A DNA stretch of 64,000 nucleotides from Streptomyces maremycinicus (GCF_001184025.1 NZ_BBYG01000008.1:186001-250000), one strand, 5' to 3'. Positions 46,322 through 55,521 are shown, counted from the first letter of the stretch. Notes: generated from the sequence alone by a model not told the origin. Numbers and translations: made by a program.

Positions 46322-47590
46322 CTACGACAGTTCTCCGCGTCCTTGCCTGGGCAGGCCCCACTCCGGTGCGGCCGTCGAGTTGCGGTACTCGCGGACCGCG
46401 CTGGTACGGGCCACGACGCGGCCCTGGTGGATGACGATCCTGCTGTACGCCAGGCACAGGGCGCCCGCCAGCCGGTCGCCGCGCACGGCCAGGAGATCGG
46501 CCGGGAAACCCGCCTCCACCCGGACCTCGGGCAGGCCCAGCGCGGCCCGCGCGGACGTGCTCACGGCGTCGTAGGCGTCCTCGGCGCGCAGGCCGTGGTG
46601 GGAGGCGAGCAGATAGGCCGCTTCCAGAGGGTCGCCGCGGCCGACCGGGTTGGAGACGTCCCGCAACGCCCCGCTGCCCGCCGCGACCCGCACACCGGCC
46701 GCGCGCAACAGCCGTACGGGCGCCGCGTCCCGGTGCTCGACGGTGCCGCAGCCGCCCTGCGGGAGGCAGACCACCGTCACGCCGGCGGCGGCGAGTTGGT
46801 CGGCGGTGCGGCCGGCCGCGTCCGCCGGTAGGCCGTCGAGGCCGCCGCAGGGGCTCAGGGTGACGCCGGGGCGCAGGCCGCCGGCCATCGCGGCGAGACG
46901 GGCGAGGCGGGCCGGGTCGGCGGCGTCGGTGTGCAGGTCGACGGGGCAGCCGTGCTCGGAGGCGACTTCCAGGACGGTCTCCACGTAGCCGGCCGGATCG
47001 GGGTCCAGGTCCGGGCAGCCGCCCACCACCGAGGCGCCCATCTTCACCGCGTCCCGCAGCATCGCGAGCCCGTCCGCCCCGGCCGCGCCGGTCAGGACCC
47101 GGGGCATCGCCACCGCGGTCAGTTCGACGAGCCCGCGCAGTGAACGCCGGGCCTGGAGCACGGCGTCCAGCGCGCCGAGGCCCTGGACGTCGCCGACGTG
47201 CACATGCGCGCGCAGCGCCGTCGCGCCGTGGCCCAGTTGGAGCAACGCGGCCTCCGTGGCGCGGCGCTGGACGTCCTCGGGCGCGTACGAGACCGGGCCG
47301 TCGGCGTCGGCCGTGAGCGCGGTGTCGGCGTGCGCGTGCGGCTCGGCGGGGGCGGGGAGCAGGAGGTAGCCGCCGAGGTCCACGCGGGTGCCGCCGCGGG
47401 CGGGGCCGTTCGTCAGGCTGCCCGCCGTGCCGACCGCCTCGATGCGCCCGCGGCCCAGCCGTACGTCCACGGTCCGGCCGTCCGCCAGGCGCGCCCCGCA
47501 CAGCAGGAGGGCGGCCGGGTCCGGCGCACCTCCGGAGGTGCCGGACGAGGACGACGGCCAAGGGGGTGGCTGCGGCTGGCTGTCGGGCAT
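46322..47590 (-). CDS. amidohydrolase, cytosine deaminase-like
   Basis: 422 residues. Metal-dependent TIM-barrel hydrolase: PAPAEPHAHADTAL (HxH ligands), VDLHTDAADP (third His) and AAGSGALRDVSNPVGRGDPLEAAYLLA, which aligns with the metal Asp region of cytosine deaminase (GSDNVRDPWNPFG). The composite beta sandwich is formed by LLLCGARLADG and the C-terminal FPADLLAVRGDRLAG. Substrate may be a nitrogen heterocycle. A Ser/Pro-rich N-terminus of about 25 residues suggests the start could be further in, at a later start codon. Confidence 0.8.
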   Translation of the reverse strand: MPDSQPQPPPWPSSSSGTSGGAPDPAALLLCGARLADGRTVDVRLGRGRIEAVGTAGSLTNGPARGGTRVDLGGYLLLPAPAEPHAHADTALTADADGPVSYAPEDVQRRATEAALLQLGHGATALRAHVHVGDVQGLGALDAVLQARRSLRGLVELTAVAMPRVLTGAAGADGLAMLRDAVKMGASVVGGCPDLDPDPAGYVETVLEVASEHGCPVDLHTDAADPARLARLAAMAGGLRPGVTLSPCGGLDGLPADAAGRTADQLAAAGVTVVCLPQGGCGTVEHRDAAPVRLLRAAGVRVAAGSGALRDVSNPVGRGDPLEAAYLLASHHGLRAEDAYDAVSTSARAALGLPEVRVEAGFPADLLAVRGDRLAGALCLAYSRIVIHQGRVVARTSAVREYRNSTAAPEWGLPRQGRGELS

Positions 47591-47839
47591 CGCGCTCCAG
47601 GGGCTCGGCTCGGGACCGCGCGGGGACGCGGGTGACGCGCGGTCGCGCGGTCGCGGGGACGCAAGATCACGCAGAGTGAGTCGAGCCTAGGACGGCGTTT
47701 CGGCGCGAGCGGGGAGGAGCGCAATAGTCGTACCGGTGTGGTCCGCGTGTGGTCCGGCGGGCGGGAGGGGCTCGGGAGGCCGCCGGGACCTCGGGGAAAC
47801 GGCCCTCCGGGCGGTCCTGGAAGGCCTCGCCAAACGGAT

Positions 47840-47869
47840 TTGGGTGAACGGCTGCGGACCGTGTAATGT
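47840..47869 (+). promoter_or_regulatory. promoter of tRNA-Thr
   Basis: TTGGGT, then TGTAAT after 16 bp (or TAATGT after 18 bp), ending 11-13 bp before the tRNA. The 290-bp stretch 47591-47880 holds nothing else recognised. Confidence 0.5.
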
Positions 47870-47880
47870 CTTCATCGCTC

Positions 47881-47953
47881 GCCCCAATAGCTCAGTCGGT
47901 AGAGCGTCTCCATGGTAAGGAGAAGGTCTACGGTTCGATTCCGTATTGGGGCT
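47881..47953 (+). tRNA. tRNA-Thr (GGU)
   Basis: 73 nt; acceptor GCCCCAA/TTGGGGC, discriminator T, anticodon loop with GGT in CTCCATGGTAAGGAG, T-loop GGTTCGATT. CCA not encoded. First of two tRNAs before rpmG. Confidence 0.96.
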
Positions 47954-47999
47954 CTGGTGGGTGAGGTTCCCGTCGCAAGGCGGGACCTGATCCCATCAA

Positions 48000-48072
48000 A
48001 GCGGTGTAGCTCAGTCGGTAGAGCAAGCGGCTCATAATCGCTGTGTCACCGGTTCAAGTCCGGTCACCGCTA
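48000..48072 (+). tRNA. tRNA-Met (CAU), elongator type
   Basis: 73 nt; acceptor AGCGGTG/CACCGCT fully paired with A1-U72 type end, anticodon CAT in GGCTCATAATC, T-loop GGTTCAAGT. 46 nt after tRNA-Thr, probably one transcript. Confidence 0.95.
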
Positions 48073-48161
48073 CTGACAGTAGCCGATTGTGGGGTCGGTC
48101 CTTCGATCGGCTACTCTTTCATGCGTTATATCGTCCCATCCGTTCGTCAAGGAGCACTCCT

Positions 48162-48326
48162 GTGGCTGCCACCGACGTCCGCCCGAAGATCACGCTGGCC
48201 TGCGTGGAGTGCAAGGAGCGGAACTACATCACCAAGAAGAACCGGCGTAACAACCCGGATCGAATGGAGATGAAGAAGCACTGCCCGCGTTGCAACGCGC
48301 ACACCGCGCACCGCGAAACGCGATAG
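48162..48326 (+). CDS. rpmG: 50S ribosomal protein L33
   Basis: 54 residues from a GTG after [54 protein letters not shown]: both CxxC pairs (CVEC, CPRC) are present, so this is the zinc-binding form; Streptomyces also have a zinc-free paralogue elsewhere. Located behind tRNA-Thr and tRNA-Met as in other Streptomyces. Confidence 0.97.
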   Translation: MAATDVRPKITLACVECKERNYITKKNRRNNPDRMEMKKHCPRCNAHTAHRETR

Positions 48327-48340
48327 ATCAGGCTCGTATG

Positions 48341-48374
48341 CGAGGCCGTCCCCGAGTGATCGGGGGCGGCCTCG
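48341..48374 (+). terminator. terminator of rpmG
   Basis: CGAGGCCGTCCCCGA pairs with TCGGGGGCGGCCTCG around a 4-nt loop, 15 bp after the rpmG stop. Confidence 0.8.
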
Positions 48375-48461
48375 TGTCGTTGAACGACCCGTACCGGTCA
48401 GTAGAGCAACGCTGAGCGCTACGACGACAGAGCAGCAGAGCAACCAGGAGGTGCCGAGGCC

Positions 48462-48944
48462 ATGGCGCTCGACCAGTCCTTCGTCGGGCGGACCTACCCG
48501 CCCACCGATCCCTATGAGGTCGGTCGGGAGAAGATCCGCGAGTTCGCCGAGGCCGTGGGGGACGCGAACCCGGCGTACACCGATCCGGAGGCAGCCAAGG
48601 CGCTCGGGTACGCCGATGTGATCGCGCCGCCGACCTTCGTGTTCTCCATCACCTTCAAGGCGGCGGGGCAGGTCGTCCAGGACCCCCGGCTGGGCCTCGA
48701 CTACAGCCGGGTGGTGCACGGCGACCAGAAGTTCGCCTACCGGCGCCCGGTGCGCGCCGGAGACCGGCTCACGGTCACCTCGACGATCGAGGCGGTCAAG
48801 TCGATGGCCGGCAACGACATCCTGGACATCCGTGGCGAGGTCCACGACGAGAGCGGCGAGCACGTCGTGACCGCCTGGACCAAGCTCGTCGCCCGCGCGG
48901 CGGAGCCGGCGGAGTCCGTGGACGCCACGGACGGGAAGGCGTGA
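48462..48944 (+). CDS. MaoC-like dehydratase, HadA-type N-terminal subunit
   Basis: 160 residues. FVGRTYPPTDPYEVGREKIREFAEAVGDANPAYTDP is the MaoC_dehydrat_N (HadA/HadC) signature; the hot-dog fold continues with PTFVFSITFKAA and FAYRRPVRAGDRLTVTSTIEAV. It lacks the catalytic Asp-His of its partner and provides the non-catalytic half of a (3R)-hydroxyacyl-ACP dehydratase-type heterodimer. AGGAGGTG precedes the ATG by 9 bp. Its stop is 7 bp before the next gene. Confidence 0.88.
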   Translation: MALDQSFVGRTYPPTDPYEVGREKIREFAEAVGDANPAYTDPEAAKALGYADVIAPPTFVFSITFKAAGQVVQDPRLGLDYSRVVHGDQKFAYRRPVRAGDRLTVTSTIEAVKSMAGNDILDIRGEVHDESGEHVVTAWTKLVARAAEPAESVDATDGKA

Positions 48945-48951
48945 GGAACCG

Positions 48952-49380
48952 ATGACGGCGAAGATCGCTTACGAGGACGTCGAGGTCGGCACCGAACTGC
49001 CGGCCCGGTCCTTCCCCGTCGACCGCGCCGCGCTGGTGCGGTACGCGGGCGCCTCCGGGGACTTCAACCCCATCCACTGGAACGAGAAGTTCGCCAAGGA
49101 GGTGGGCCTGCCGGACGTCATCGCGCACGGCATGTTCACCATGGCCGAGGCGATCCGCGTCGTCACCGACTGGACCGGCGACCCGGGCGCGGTCGTCGAT
49201 TACGGGGTCCGCTTCACCAAGCCCGTCGTCGTCCCGAACGACGGCCAGGGCGCCGTGATCGAGGTCACCGGCAAGGTGGGCGCCAAGCTCGACGACCACA
49301 CCGTGCGGGTCGACCTGACCGTGACCAGCGGCGGGCTGAAGGTTCTCGGGATGTCCCGGGCGGTCGTACGCCTGGCCTGA
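48952..49380 (+). CDS. MaoC-like dehydratase, HadB-type catalytic subunit
   Basis: 142 residues; R-hydratase motif SGDFNPIHWNEKFAKEVGLPDVIAHGMFTM with the catalytic Asp and His. With the preceding HadA-like protein it should form a heterodimeric hot-dog dehydratase acting on 3-hydroxyacyl chains, as HadAB in mycobacteria. In streptomycetes without mycolic acids the exact substrate is uncertain. Gene pair conserved next to rpmG and before murB. Confidence 0.9.
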   Translation: MTAKIAYEDVEVGTELPARSFPVDRAALVRYAGASGDFNPIHWNEKFAKEVGLPDVIAHGMFTMAEAIRVVTDWTGDPGAVVDYGVRFTKPVVVPNDGQGAVIEVTGKVGAKLDDHTVRVDLTVTSGGLKVLGMSRAVVRLA

Positions 49381-49456
49381 TCCCGGGGTCGTACGTGATG
49401 TAAGGGGCGCTCTCCATGAGGAGGCGCCCCTTACGCGTCGCCGGGCCTTGACCTAG

Positions 49457-49474
49457 TTAGTGATTGAGTACTAA
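49457..49474. promoter_or_regulatory. TetR operator 1 (own promoter)
   Basis: TTAGTGATTGAGTACTAA, an 18-bp imperfect palindrome 9 bp before the tetR start codon; same pattern as 50110-50127. Confidence 0.65.
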
Positions 49475-49483
49475 CTTATTCGC

Positions 49484-50053
49484 ATGGTCAGGATGAGCGC
49501 AGACGAGAGGCGTGAGAGCGTCATCCGCGCGGCGACGAGCGAGTTCGCCCGCGGCGGCTATCACGGCACCTCCACCGAGGCGATCGCCAAGCGGGTGGGT
49601 GTCTCGCAGCCGTATCTCTTCCGGCTCTTCCCGGGCAAGAAAGCGATCTTCCTCGCGGCCTCCGAGCGCTGTATGGAGGACACCGTCCGTACGTTCGCGG
49701 ACGCGGCCGAGGGGCTGGAGGGCGAAGAGGCCCTGCATGCCATGGCCAACGCGTACACCAAGGTCATCGCGGAGCAGCCCGAACGGCTGATGATGCAGAT
49801 GCAGATGTATGTCGCGGTGGCCGCCGCGGAGGCGGAGGGTGACCACGCCTTCGGTGAGGCCGTGCGCGCCGGGTGGATGCGGCTCTGGGACACCGTCCAC
49901 CTGCCCCTCGGTGCCGACGTGAACGAGACGACGGTCTTCATGGCGTTCGGCATGCTCATCAACTGCCTGGTGGCCATGGGGTTCCCGCCCGGACACCGGG
50001 TCTGGGAAGGGATGTATCCGTCGGCCCGGTTCCAGGGCCGGCTGGAGAAGTAG
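49484..50053 (+). CDS. TetR-family regulator of the adjacent MFS gene
   Basis: 189 residues. TetR HTH: RRESVIRAATSEFARGGYHGTSTEAIAKRVGVSQPYLFRLFPGKKAIF; the rest is the helical ligand-binding domain with a Met-rich stretch (RLMMQMQMYVAVAAAEAEG). No Shine-Dalgarno before ATG 49484; ATG 49493 is an alternative. Two near-identical palindromes, one before this gene and one before the MFS gene, point to autorepression and ligand-induced efflux. Confidence 0.88.
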   Translation: MVRMSADERRESVIRAATSEFARGGYHGTSTEAIAKRVGVSQPYLFRLFPGKKAIFLAASERCMEDTVRTFADAAEGLEGEEALHAMANAYTKVIAEQPERLMMQMQMYVAVAAAEAEGDHAFGEAVRAGWMRLWDTVHLPLGADVNETTVFMAFGMLINCLVAMGFPPGHRVWEGMYPSARFQGRLEK

Positions 50054-50109
50054 CGCGGCGGCGCGGTGCGCCGACGCCGAGTGTGGGCGCCCTTTTGCGG
50101 GCGCGAAAG

Positions 50110-50127
50110 TTAGTAATCAATTACTAG
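50110..50127. promoter_or_regulatory. TetR operator 2 (MFS promoter)
   Basis: TTAGTAATCAATTACTAG contains TAGTAAT, CA, ATTACTA, a perfect inverted repeat, 29 bp before the MFS start codon. Matches operator 1 at most positions. Confidence 0.7.
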
Positions 50128-50156
50128 CCGAATTCTGATCGCCCGCTGGGGGAGCG

Positions 50157-51617
50157 ATGTCACAGCAGACCGAACGTCGCGGGGGAGCCGTCTGGGCCCT
50201 CGTCATCACCAGCGTCGCCGGGTTCATGGCGGCACTCGACAACCTCGTCGTCACCACCGCCCTGCCGTCGATCCGTGAGGATCTCGGCGGCGGCCTGGGC
50301 GACCTCGAATGGACCGTGAGCGCCTACACGCTCACCTTCGCCGTGCTGCTCATGTTCGGCGCGGCACTCGGCGACCGGTTCGGCCGCAGGCGGATGTTCA
50401 TCGCCGGGCTCACCGTCTTCACCGCCGCCTCCGCGGCCGCGGCCATGGCCCCCGGCATCGGCTCCCTCATCGCCGCCCGCGCGGTCCAGGGCGTCGGCGC
50501 CGCCGTCATGATGCCGCTGACGCTCACCCTCCTGACGGCCGCCGTGCCCGTCGCGAAGCGGGGGATGGCGTACGGCATCTGGGGCGCGGTCAACGGACTC
50601 GCGGTCGCCTCCGGGCCGCTCATCGGCGGCAGCCTCACCGAACACGTGTCCTGGCACTGGATCTTCTGGCTGAACGTCCCGCTGGGCCTCGCCCTGCTGC
50701 CGCTCGCCCGGCTGCGCCTGGCCGAGTCCTACGGCACCGGAGCCCCGCTCGACTTCCCCGGCACGCTGCTCGCCAGCGGTGGCCTCTTCGGGCTGGTCTA
50801 CGGCCTGGTGCGCGGGCCGGCCGACGGCTGGACCAGCCCGCTCGTGCTGACCGGCCTGTTCGCGGGCGCCGTCCTGCTGGTCGGGTTCGTCCTGCACGGG
50901 CTGCGGGCCAAGAACCCCATGTTGCCGATGCGCCTCTTCCGGTCCCGCGCCTTCGCCGGGATCAACGCGGCGAGCCTGCTGATGTTCCTCGGGATGTTCG
51001 GCTCGATATTCCTGCTCAGCCAGTACATGCAGGGCGTCCTCGGCTACTCGCCCACCGAGGCGGGCCTCAGGATGCTGCCGTGGACCGGTATGCCGATGCT
51101 CGTCGCACCGATCGCCGGCATCCTCTCCGACCGCGTCGGAGGCCGGCCGGTCGTCGCCACCGGGCTCTTCCTCCAGGCCGCCGGTCTCGGCTGGATGGCC
51201 GCCGTGGCGACCGTCGACGCCTCCTACTCCGTCCAGCTGCCCGGTCTGATCGTCAGCGGCATCGGCATGGCGCTGTTCTTCGCCCCGGCCTCCAACCTGG
51301 TGATGTCCAGCGTCCGGCCGCAGGAGCAGGGGATCGCCTCCGGCGCCAACAACGCGCTGCGGGAGGTCGGCGGCGCCCTGGGCATCGCGATCATGGCGTC
51401 GATCTTCTCGGCGCAGGGCGGCTACGAGTCCGGTCAGGCCTTCGTCGACGGGCTGCGGCCCGCGCTGGTCACGGGCTCCGCGGTGGTGGCCCTCGCCGGG
51501 TTCGCGGCCCTGCTGATACCCGCCCGACGGGCGGCCGGCCCCGTGGCGAAGGACTCCTCGGCGGCGCCCGAGGGCGACTCCGGGACGGCGCCCGTGCTGG
51601 AGACGGCCGCCCGCTGA
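50157..51617 (+). CDS. DHA2-type MFS multidrug exporter
   Basis: 486 residues, about 14 helices. Motif D1-like VAGFMAALDNLVVTTALPSIREDLG at the start, motif A LGDRFGRRRMFI between helices 2 and 3 and the motif C-like helix LTEHVSWHWIFWLNVPLGLALL: the EmrB/QacA (DHA2) drug:proton antiporter group. GGGGGAG precedes the ATG. Regulated by the TetR gene immediately upstream through the palindrome in the 103-bp gap. Confidence 0.9.
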   Translation: MSQQTERRGGAVWALVITSVAGFMAALDNLVVTTALPSIREDLGGGLGDLEWTVSAYTLTFAVLLMFGAALGDRFGRRRMFIAGLTVFTAASAAAAMAPGIGSLIAARAVQGVGAAVMMPLTLTLLTAAVPVAKRGMAYGIWGAVNGLAVASGPLIGGSLTEHVSWHWIFWLNVPLGLALLPLARLRLAESYGTGAPLDFPGTLLASGGLFGLVYGLVRGPADGWTSPLVLTGLFAGAVLLVGFVLHGLRAKNPMLPMRLFRSRAFAGINAASLLMFLGMFGSIFLLSQYMQGVLGYSPTEAGLRMLPWTGMPMLVAPIAGILSDRVGGRPVVATGLFLQAAGLGWMAAVATVDASYSVQLPGLIVSGIGMALFFAPASNLVMSSVRPQEQGIASGANNALREVGGALGIAIMASIFSAQGGYESGQAFVDGLRPALVTGSAVVALAGFAALLIPARRAAGPVAKDSSAAPEGDSGTAPVLETAAR

Positions 51618-51657
51618 GACCCGGCGCGCGGCACCTGAGGTGCCCGGACACGTCCGG

Positions 51658-51707
51658 CACGCGCGCGTACGGCGCCGTCCACCTCGGCGGGGCCGTACGC
51701 GCGCGTG
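51658..51707. terminator. 16-bp perfect stem-loop after the MFS gene
   Basis: CACGCGCGCGTACGGC pairs perfectly with GCCGTACGCGCGCGTG, 18 nt apart, 41 bp after the MFS stop. No T-tract, as is usual for Streptomyces terminators. It also separates the MFS gene from murB. Confidence 0.65.
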
Positions 51708-51710
51708 CAG

Positions 51711-51755
51711 TGCGGTGCGGTGAGGTTGCCTGCGGTGCGGTGCGGTGCGGTGCGG
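51711..51755. repeat. TGCGG pentanucleotide repeat
   Basis: TGCGG occurs twice at 51711-51720 and five times in a row at 51731-51755, in the gap before murB. Simple slippage-type repeat; no function inferred. Confidence 0.8.
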
Positions 51756-51848
51756 TGTCGGTCCTCGGTCGGGCGGTCGGGCGGGTGGAGCGGGACGTCG
51801 GGGCCGGGGAGGGCGGGGCTGTCGGTGGTGTCTCGTACGCTTGGGCGC

Positions 51849-52904
51849 GTGCAGGAACTCCACGACACCCCGCTCGCCCCGCTGACCACCTTCCGGCTGG
51901 GCGGTCCCGCCACCAGGCTGGTGACCGCGACGACCGACGCCGAGGTGATCGCCGCCGTGCGCGAGGCCGACGCCGCCGGTACGCCGCTGCTGATCGTCGG
52001 CGGCGGCTCGAACCTCGTCATCGGCGACAAGGGCTTCGAGGGCACCGCCCTGCGCATCGCCACCCGCGGCTGCGAACTCGCCGGGACGCGCCTGGAGCTG
52101 GCCGCGGGCGAGGTCTGGACCGACGCCGTGGCCCGTACCGTCGAAGCCGGGCTGGCCGGTGTCGAATGCCTGGCCGGCATCCCCGGCTCGGCGGGCGCGA
52201 CCCCGATCCAGAACGTCGGGGCGTACGGCCAGGAGGTCTCCACGACGATCACCGAGGTGATCGCCTACGACCGCCGGGAGGGCGAGACCGTCACCCTCAC
52301 GAACGAGGAGTGCGCCTTCTCCTACCGGCACAGCCGCTTCAAGGCCGACCCCGAGCGCCATGTCGTCCTGCGCGTCCGCTTCGCCCTGGAGGACGCGGAC
52401 GGACTGTCGGCCCCCTTGAGGTACGCCGAGACGGCACGCGCGCTGGGCGTCGAGCCCGGGGACCGGGTGCCGCTCGCCGAGGCCCGCAAGACCGTGCTGA
52501 AGCTGCGCGCCGGGAAGGGCATGGTCCTCGACCCAGAGGACCACGACACCTGGTCGGCCGGCTCCTTCTTCACCAACCCGATCCTCACCGACGCCGACTT
52601 CGCCGTGTTCCACGCGCGCGTGCGGGAGCGGCTGGGCGAGGGCGCGGAGCCGCCCGCCTACCCGGCGGGGGCCGGACACACCAAGACCTCCGCGGCCTGG
52701 CTGATCGACAAGGCGGGCTTCACCAAGGGGTACGGCAGCGGGCCCGCCCGCATCTCGACCAAGCACACCCTCGCCCTCACCAACCGCGGCGCGGCCACCA
52801 CGGAGGACCTGCTGGCGCTGGCCCGCGAGGTCGTGGCCGGGGTGCGCGAGGCCTTCGGGATCACGCTGGTCAACGAGCCGGTGATGGTGGGCGTCGGGCT
52901 CTAG
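51849..52904 (+). CDS. murB: UDP-N-acetylmuramate dehydrogenase
   Basis: 351 residues from GTG 51849 (VQELHDTPLAPLTTFRLGGPA). Reduces UDP-GlcNAc-enolpyruvate with NADPH/FAD in peptidoglycan precursor synthesis. FAD motif LLIVGGGSNLVIGDKGF, CLAGIPGSAGATPIQNVGAYGQE loop, active-site Arg/Tyr in FSYRHSRFK, and SAGSFFTNPIL with the catalytic Ser that protonates the product, ending with the Glu-containing INEPV-like VNEPVMVG. Length matches actinobacterial type I MurB. The longer open frame upstream runs through the TGCGG repeats and is not coding. Confidence 0.95.
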   Translation: MQELHDTPLAPLTTFRLGGPATRLVTATTDAEVIAAVREADAAGTPLLIVGGGSNLVIGDKGFEGTALRIATRGCELAGTRLELAAGEVWTDAVARTVEAGLAGVECLAGIPGSAGATPIQNVGAYGQEVSTTITEVIAYDRREGETVTLTNEECAFSYRHSRFKADPERHVVLRVRFALEDADGLSAPLRYAETARALGVEPGDRVPLAEARKTVLKLRAGKGMVLDPEDHDTWSAGSFFTNPILTDADFAVFHARVRERLGEGAEPPAYPAGAGHTKTSAAWLIDKAGFTKGYGSGPARISTKHTLALTNRGAATTEDLLALAREVVAGVREAFGITLVNEPVMVGVGL

Positions 52905-52919
52905 CCGCCCGGCGGCTCG

Positions 52920-53948
52920 CTACGCCAGCCAGTCGTCCACGCCCGCCAGGAGCTTCGCCCTGACGTCCTCCGGGGCCGCCGAGGCCCGTACGGACTGCCG
53001 GGCCAGTTCCGCCAACTCCTCGTCCGTGAAGGCGTGGTGGCGGCGGGCGATGTCGTACTGGGCCGCCAGGCGCGAGCCGAACAGCAGCGGGTCGTCGGCG
53101 CCCAGGGCCATCGGTACCCCGGCCTCGAAGAGCGTCCGCAGCGGCACGTCCTCCGGCTTCTCGTACACCCCCAGCGCCACGTTCGACGCCGGGCACACCT
53201 CGCAGGTCACGCCCCGGTCGGCGAGCCTCTTCAGCAACCGCGGGTCCTCGGCCGCCCGCACCCCGTGCCCCAGCCGGTTCGCGGCCAGGTCGTCCAGGCA
53301 GTCGCGGACGGACGAGGGGCCGGTCAACTCACCGCCGTGCGGGGCGGACAGCAGCCCGCCCTCCCGGGCGATCGCGAAGGCCCGGTCGAAGTCCCTCGCC
53401 ATGCCCCGGCGTTCGTCGTTGGACAGCCCGAAACCGACCACGCCCCGGTCCGCGTACCGCACGGCCAGCCGGGCCAGGGTGCGGGCGTCCAGCGGATGCC
53501 TCATCCGGTTCGCCGCGACCAGGACCCGCATGCCGAGCCCGGTGTCCCGCGAGGCCGTCTCCACCGCGTCCAGGATGATCTCCAGCGCCGGGATCAGGCC
53601 GCCCAGCCGGGGCGCGTACGAGGTCGGGTCCACCTGGATCTCCAGCCAGCCCGAGCCGTCCTTCAGGTCCTCCTCGGCGGCCTCCCGCACCAGCCGCTGG
53701 ATGTCCTCCGGCTCGCGGACGCAACTGCGCGCCGCGTCGTACAGGCGCTGGAAGCGGAACCAGCCCCGCTCGTCCGTGGCCCGCAGCCTGGGTGGCTCCC
53801 CGCTGGTCAGCGCCTCGTTCAGCGCGTCCGGCAGGTGCACGCCGTACTTGTCGGCCAGTTCCAGCACGGTGGTGGCCCGCATCGACCCGGTGAAGTGCAG
53901 GTGCAGATGGGCTTTCGGCAGCTCAGAGACATCACGTACACGCTCCAT
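52920..53948 (-). CDS. add: adenosine deaminase-like metalloenzyme
   Basis: 342 residues from ATG 53948. TIM-barrel deaminase: metal ligands His16/His18 in KAHLHLHFTGS, catalytic region APHGGELTGPSS (His-Gly-Gly-Glu), RLGHGVRAAEDPRLL, CPASNVALG and final metal Asp pair in ALGADDPLLFG. The usual HxHLDG is HLHFTG, so the Asp contacting the sugar in classical adenosine deaminase is Thr; substrate could deviate. Purine salvage is the default role. Convergent with murB, 15 bp apart. Confidence 0.85.
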   Translation of the reverse strand: MERVRDVSELPKAHLHLHFTGSMRATTVLELADKYGVHLPDALNEALTSGEPPRLRATDERGWFRFQRLYDAARSCVREPEDIQRLVREAAEEDLKDGSGWLEIQVDPTSYAPRLGGLIPALEIILDAVETASRDTGLGMRVLVAANRMRHPLDARTLARLAVRYADRGVVGFGLSNDERRGMARDFDRAFAIAREGGLLSAPHGGELTGPSSVRDCLDDLAANRLGHGVRAAEDPRLLKRLADRGVTCEVCPASNVALGVYEKPEDVPLRTLFEAGVPMALGADDPLLFGSRLAAQYDIARRHHAFTDEELAELARQSVRASAAPEDVRAKLLAGVDDWLA

Positions 53949-54078
53949 TCCAGGATCCTGCCGTACCTTCCGGCCGTCCCGGTAGCGCTTTCCCCGATCG
54001 TGGTCTTGCTCGCACAAAGCAACGGGCCGCCTCCCGGAGGGAGACGGCCCGCGGACTGCTCGCGTGAGTGGTCCGAAA

Positions 54079-55305
54079 TCAGTCCCTGGCCTCGGCCAGC
54101 AGCTTCTGGATGCGGCTCACGCCCTCGACGAGGTCCTCGTCGCCCAGCGCGTACGACAGCCGCAGATAGCCCGGGGTGCCGAAGGCCTCACCGGGGACCA
54201 CCGCGACCTCGGCCTCCTCCAGGATGAGCGCGGCCAGCTCGACCGAGTCCTGCGGACGCCTGCCGCGGATCTCCTTGCCGAGCAGCGCCTTCACCGAGGG
54301 GTACGCGTAGAACGCGCCCTCGGGCTCCGGGCACAGGACGCCGTCGATCTCGTTCAGCATCCGCACGATCGTCTTGCGGCGCCGGTCGAAGGCCTCGCGC
54401 ATCTTCTCGACGGCCGACAGGTCACCGGAGACGGCGGCCAGCGCGGCGATCTGGGCCACGTTGGAGACGTTCGAGGTGGCGTGCGACTGGAGGTTGGTCG
54501 CGGCCTTCACGACATCCTTCGGGCCGATGATCCAGCCCACCCGCCAGCCGGTCATCGCGTACGTCTTCGCGACGCCGTTGACGACGATGCACTTGTCGCG
54601 CAGCTCGGGCAGGATCCCCGGCAGCGAGGTGAACTTCGCGTCGCCGTAGACGAGGTGCTCGTAGATCTCGTCCGTCATCACCCACAGGCCGTGCTCGACG
54701 GCCCAGCGGCCGATCGCCTCGGCGTCCTCGGCGTCGTAGACGGCGCCGGTCGGGTTGGACGGGGAGACGAAGAGCACGACCTTCGTGTTCTCCGTGCGGG
54801 CCGCCTCCAGCTGCTCGACCGAGACCCGGTAGCCGGTCGTCTCGTCGGCCACGACCTCCACCGGGACACCGCCGGCCAGCCGGATGGACTCCGGGTACGT
54901 CGTCCAGTACGGCGCCGGGACGATCACCTCGTCGCCCGGGTCGAGGATCGCGGCGAAGGCGTTGTAGATCGCCTGCTTGCCGCCGTTGGTGACCAGGATC
55001 TGCGAGGCGTCCACCTCGTAGCCCGAGTCACGCAGCGTCTTCGCGGCGATCGCGGTCTTCAGCTCGGGGAGACCACCGGCCGGCGTGTAGCGGTGGTACT
55101 TGGGGTTCTTGCAGGCCTCGACGGCCGCCTCGACGACGTAGTCCGGGGTCGGGAAGTCGGGCTCGCCCGCGCCGAAGCCGATCACCGGACGTCCGGCGGC
55201 CTTCAGGGCCTTGGCCTTGGCGTCCACGGCAAGGGTGGCGGACTCGGAGATCGCGCCGACGCGGGCGGAGACCCGGCGCTCGGTGGGAGGGGTTGCAGCG
55301 CTCAT
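54079..55305 (-). CDS. aspC: aspartate/aromatic aminotransferase, class I PLP-dependent
   Basis: 408 residues. Fold type I aminotransferase: [16 protein letters not shown] substrate loop, [23 protein letters not shown] (181-190), [10 protein letters not shown] (211-220), PLP lysine Lys247 in [16 protein letters not shown], and the C-terminal Arg in GYLRLSYA that binds the substrate carboxylate. Converts aspartate and 2-oxoglutarate to oxaloacetate and glutamate. ATG 55305 chosen; earlier in-frame Met codons lack support. Lies just upstream of tRNA-Trp-secE on the opposite strand. Confidence 0.9.
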   Translation of the reverse strand: MSAATPPTERRVSARVGAISESATLAVDAKAKALKAAGRPVIGFGAGEPDFPTPDYVVEAAVEACKNPKYHRYTPAGGLPELKTAIAAKTLRDSGYEVDASQILVTNGGKQAIYNAFAAILDPGDEVIVPAPYWTTYPESIRLAGGVPVEVVADETTGYRVSVEQLEAARTENTKVVLFVSPSNPTGAVYDAEDAEAIGRWAVEHGLWVMTDEIYEHLVYGDAKFTSLPGILPELRDKCIVVNGVAKTYAMTGWRVGWIIGPKDVVKAATNLQSHATSNVSNVAQIAALAAVSGDLSAVEKMREAFDRRRKTIVRMLNEIDGVLCPEPEGAFYAYPSVKALLGKEIRGRRPQDSVELAALILEEAEVAVVPGEAFGTPGYLRLSYALGDEDLVEGVSRIQKLLAEARD

Positions 55306-55521
55306 GGCACCCATGGTTTCAGACCGGAAACCGGCCCGGCACACGGGTTTCACGGACTGGTCAGCCGACTGAACACCAGAGTGATTCCGATCAAGGCCGC
55401 TTTCCGTTCGACGATGCGCTCAAGACCACGTACACTCACACGTCGTTGGCCTCCAACAGCCGTGCCACATCAGGTGCACACCGAGCACCCGGTCGGATGC
55501 GGTACGTTGGGGAACACACAA

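Noticed and set aside
46110..47561. N-terminal extension of the reductase gene to 47561
   Set aside because: The frame is open only because of high GC; it overlaps the amidohydrolase gene on the same strand and the NAD(P)-binding start MRIVIAGG is at 46109.
50160..52766. 868-codon minus-strand frame over the MFS gene and murB
   Set aside because: Shadow of two recognised plus-strand genes.
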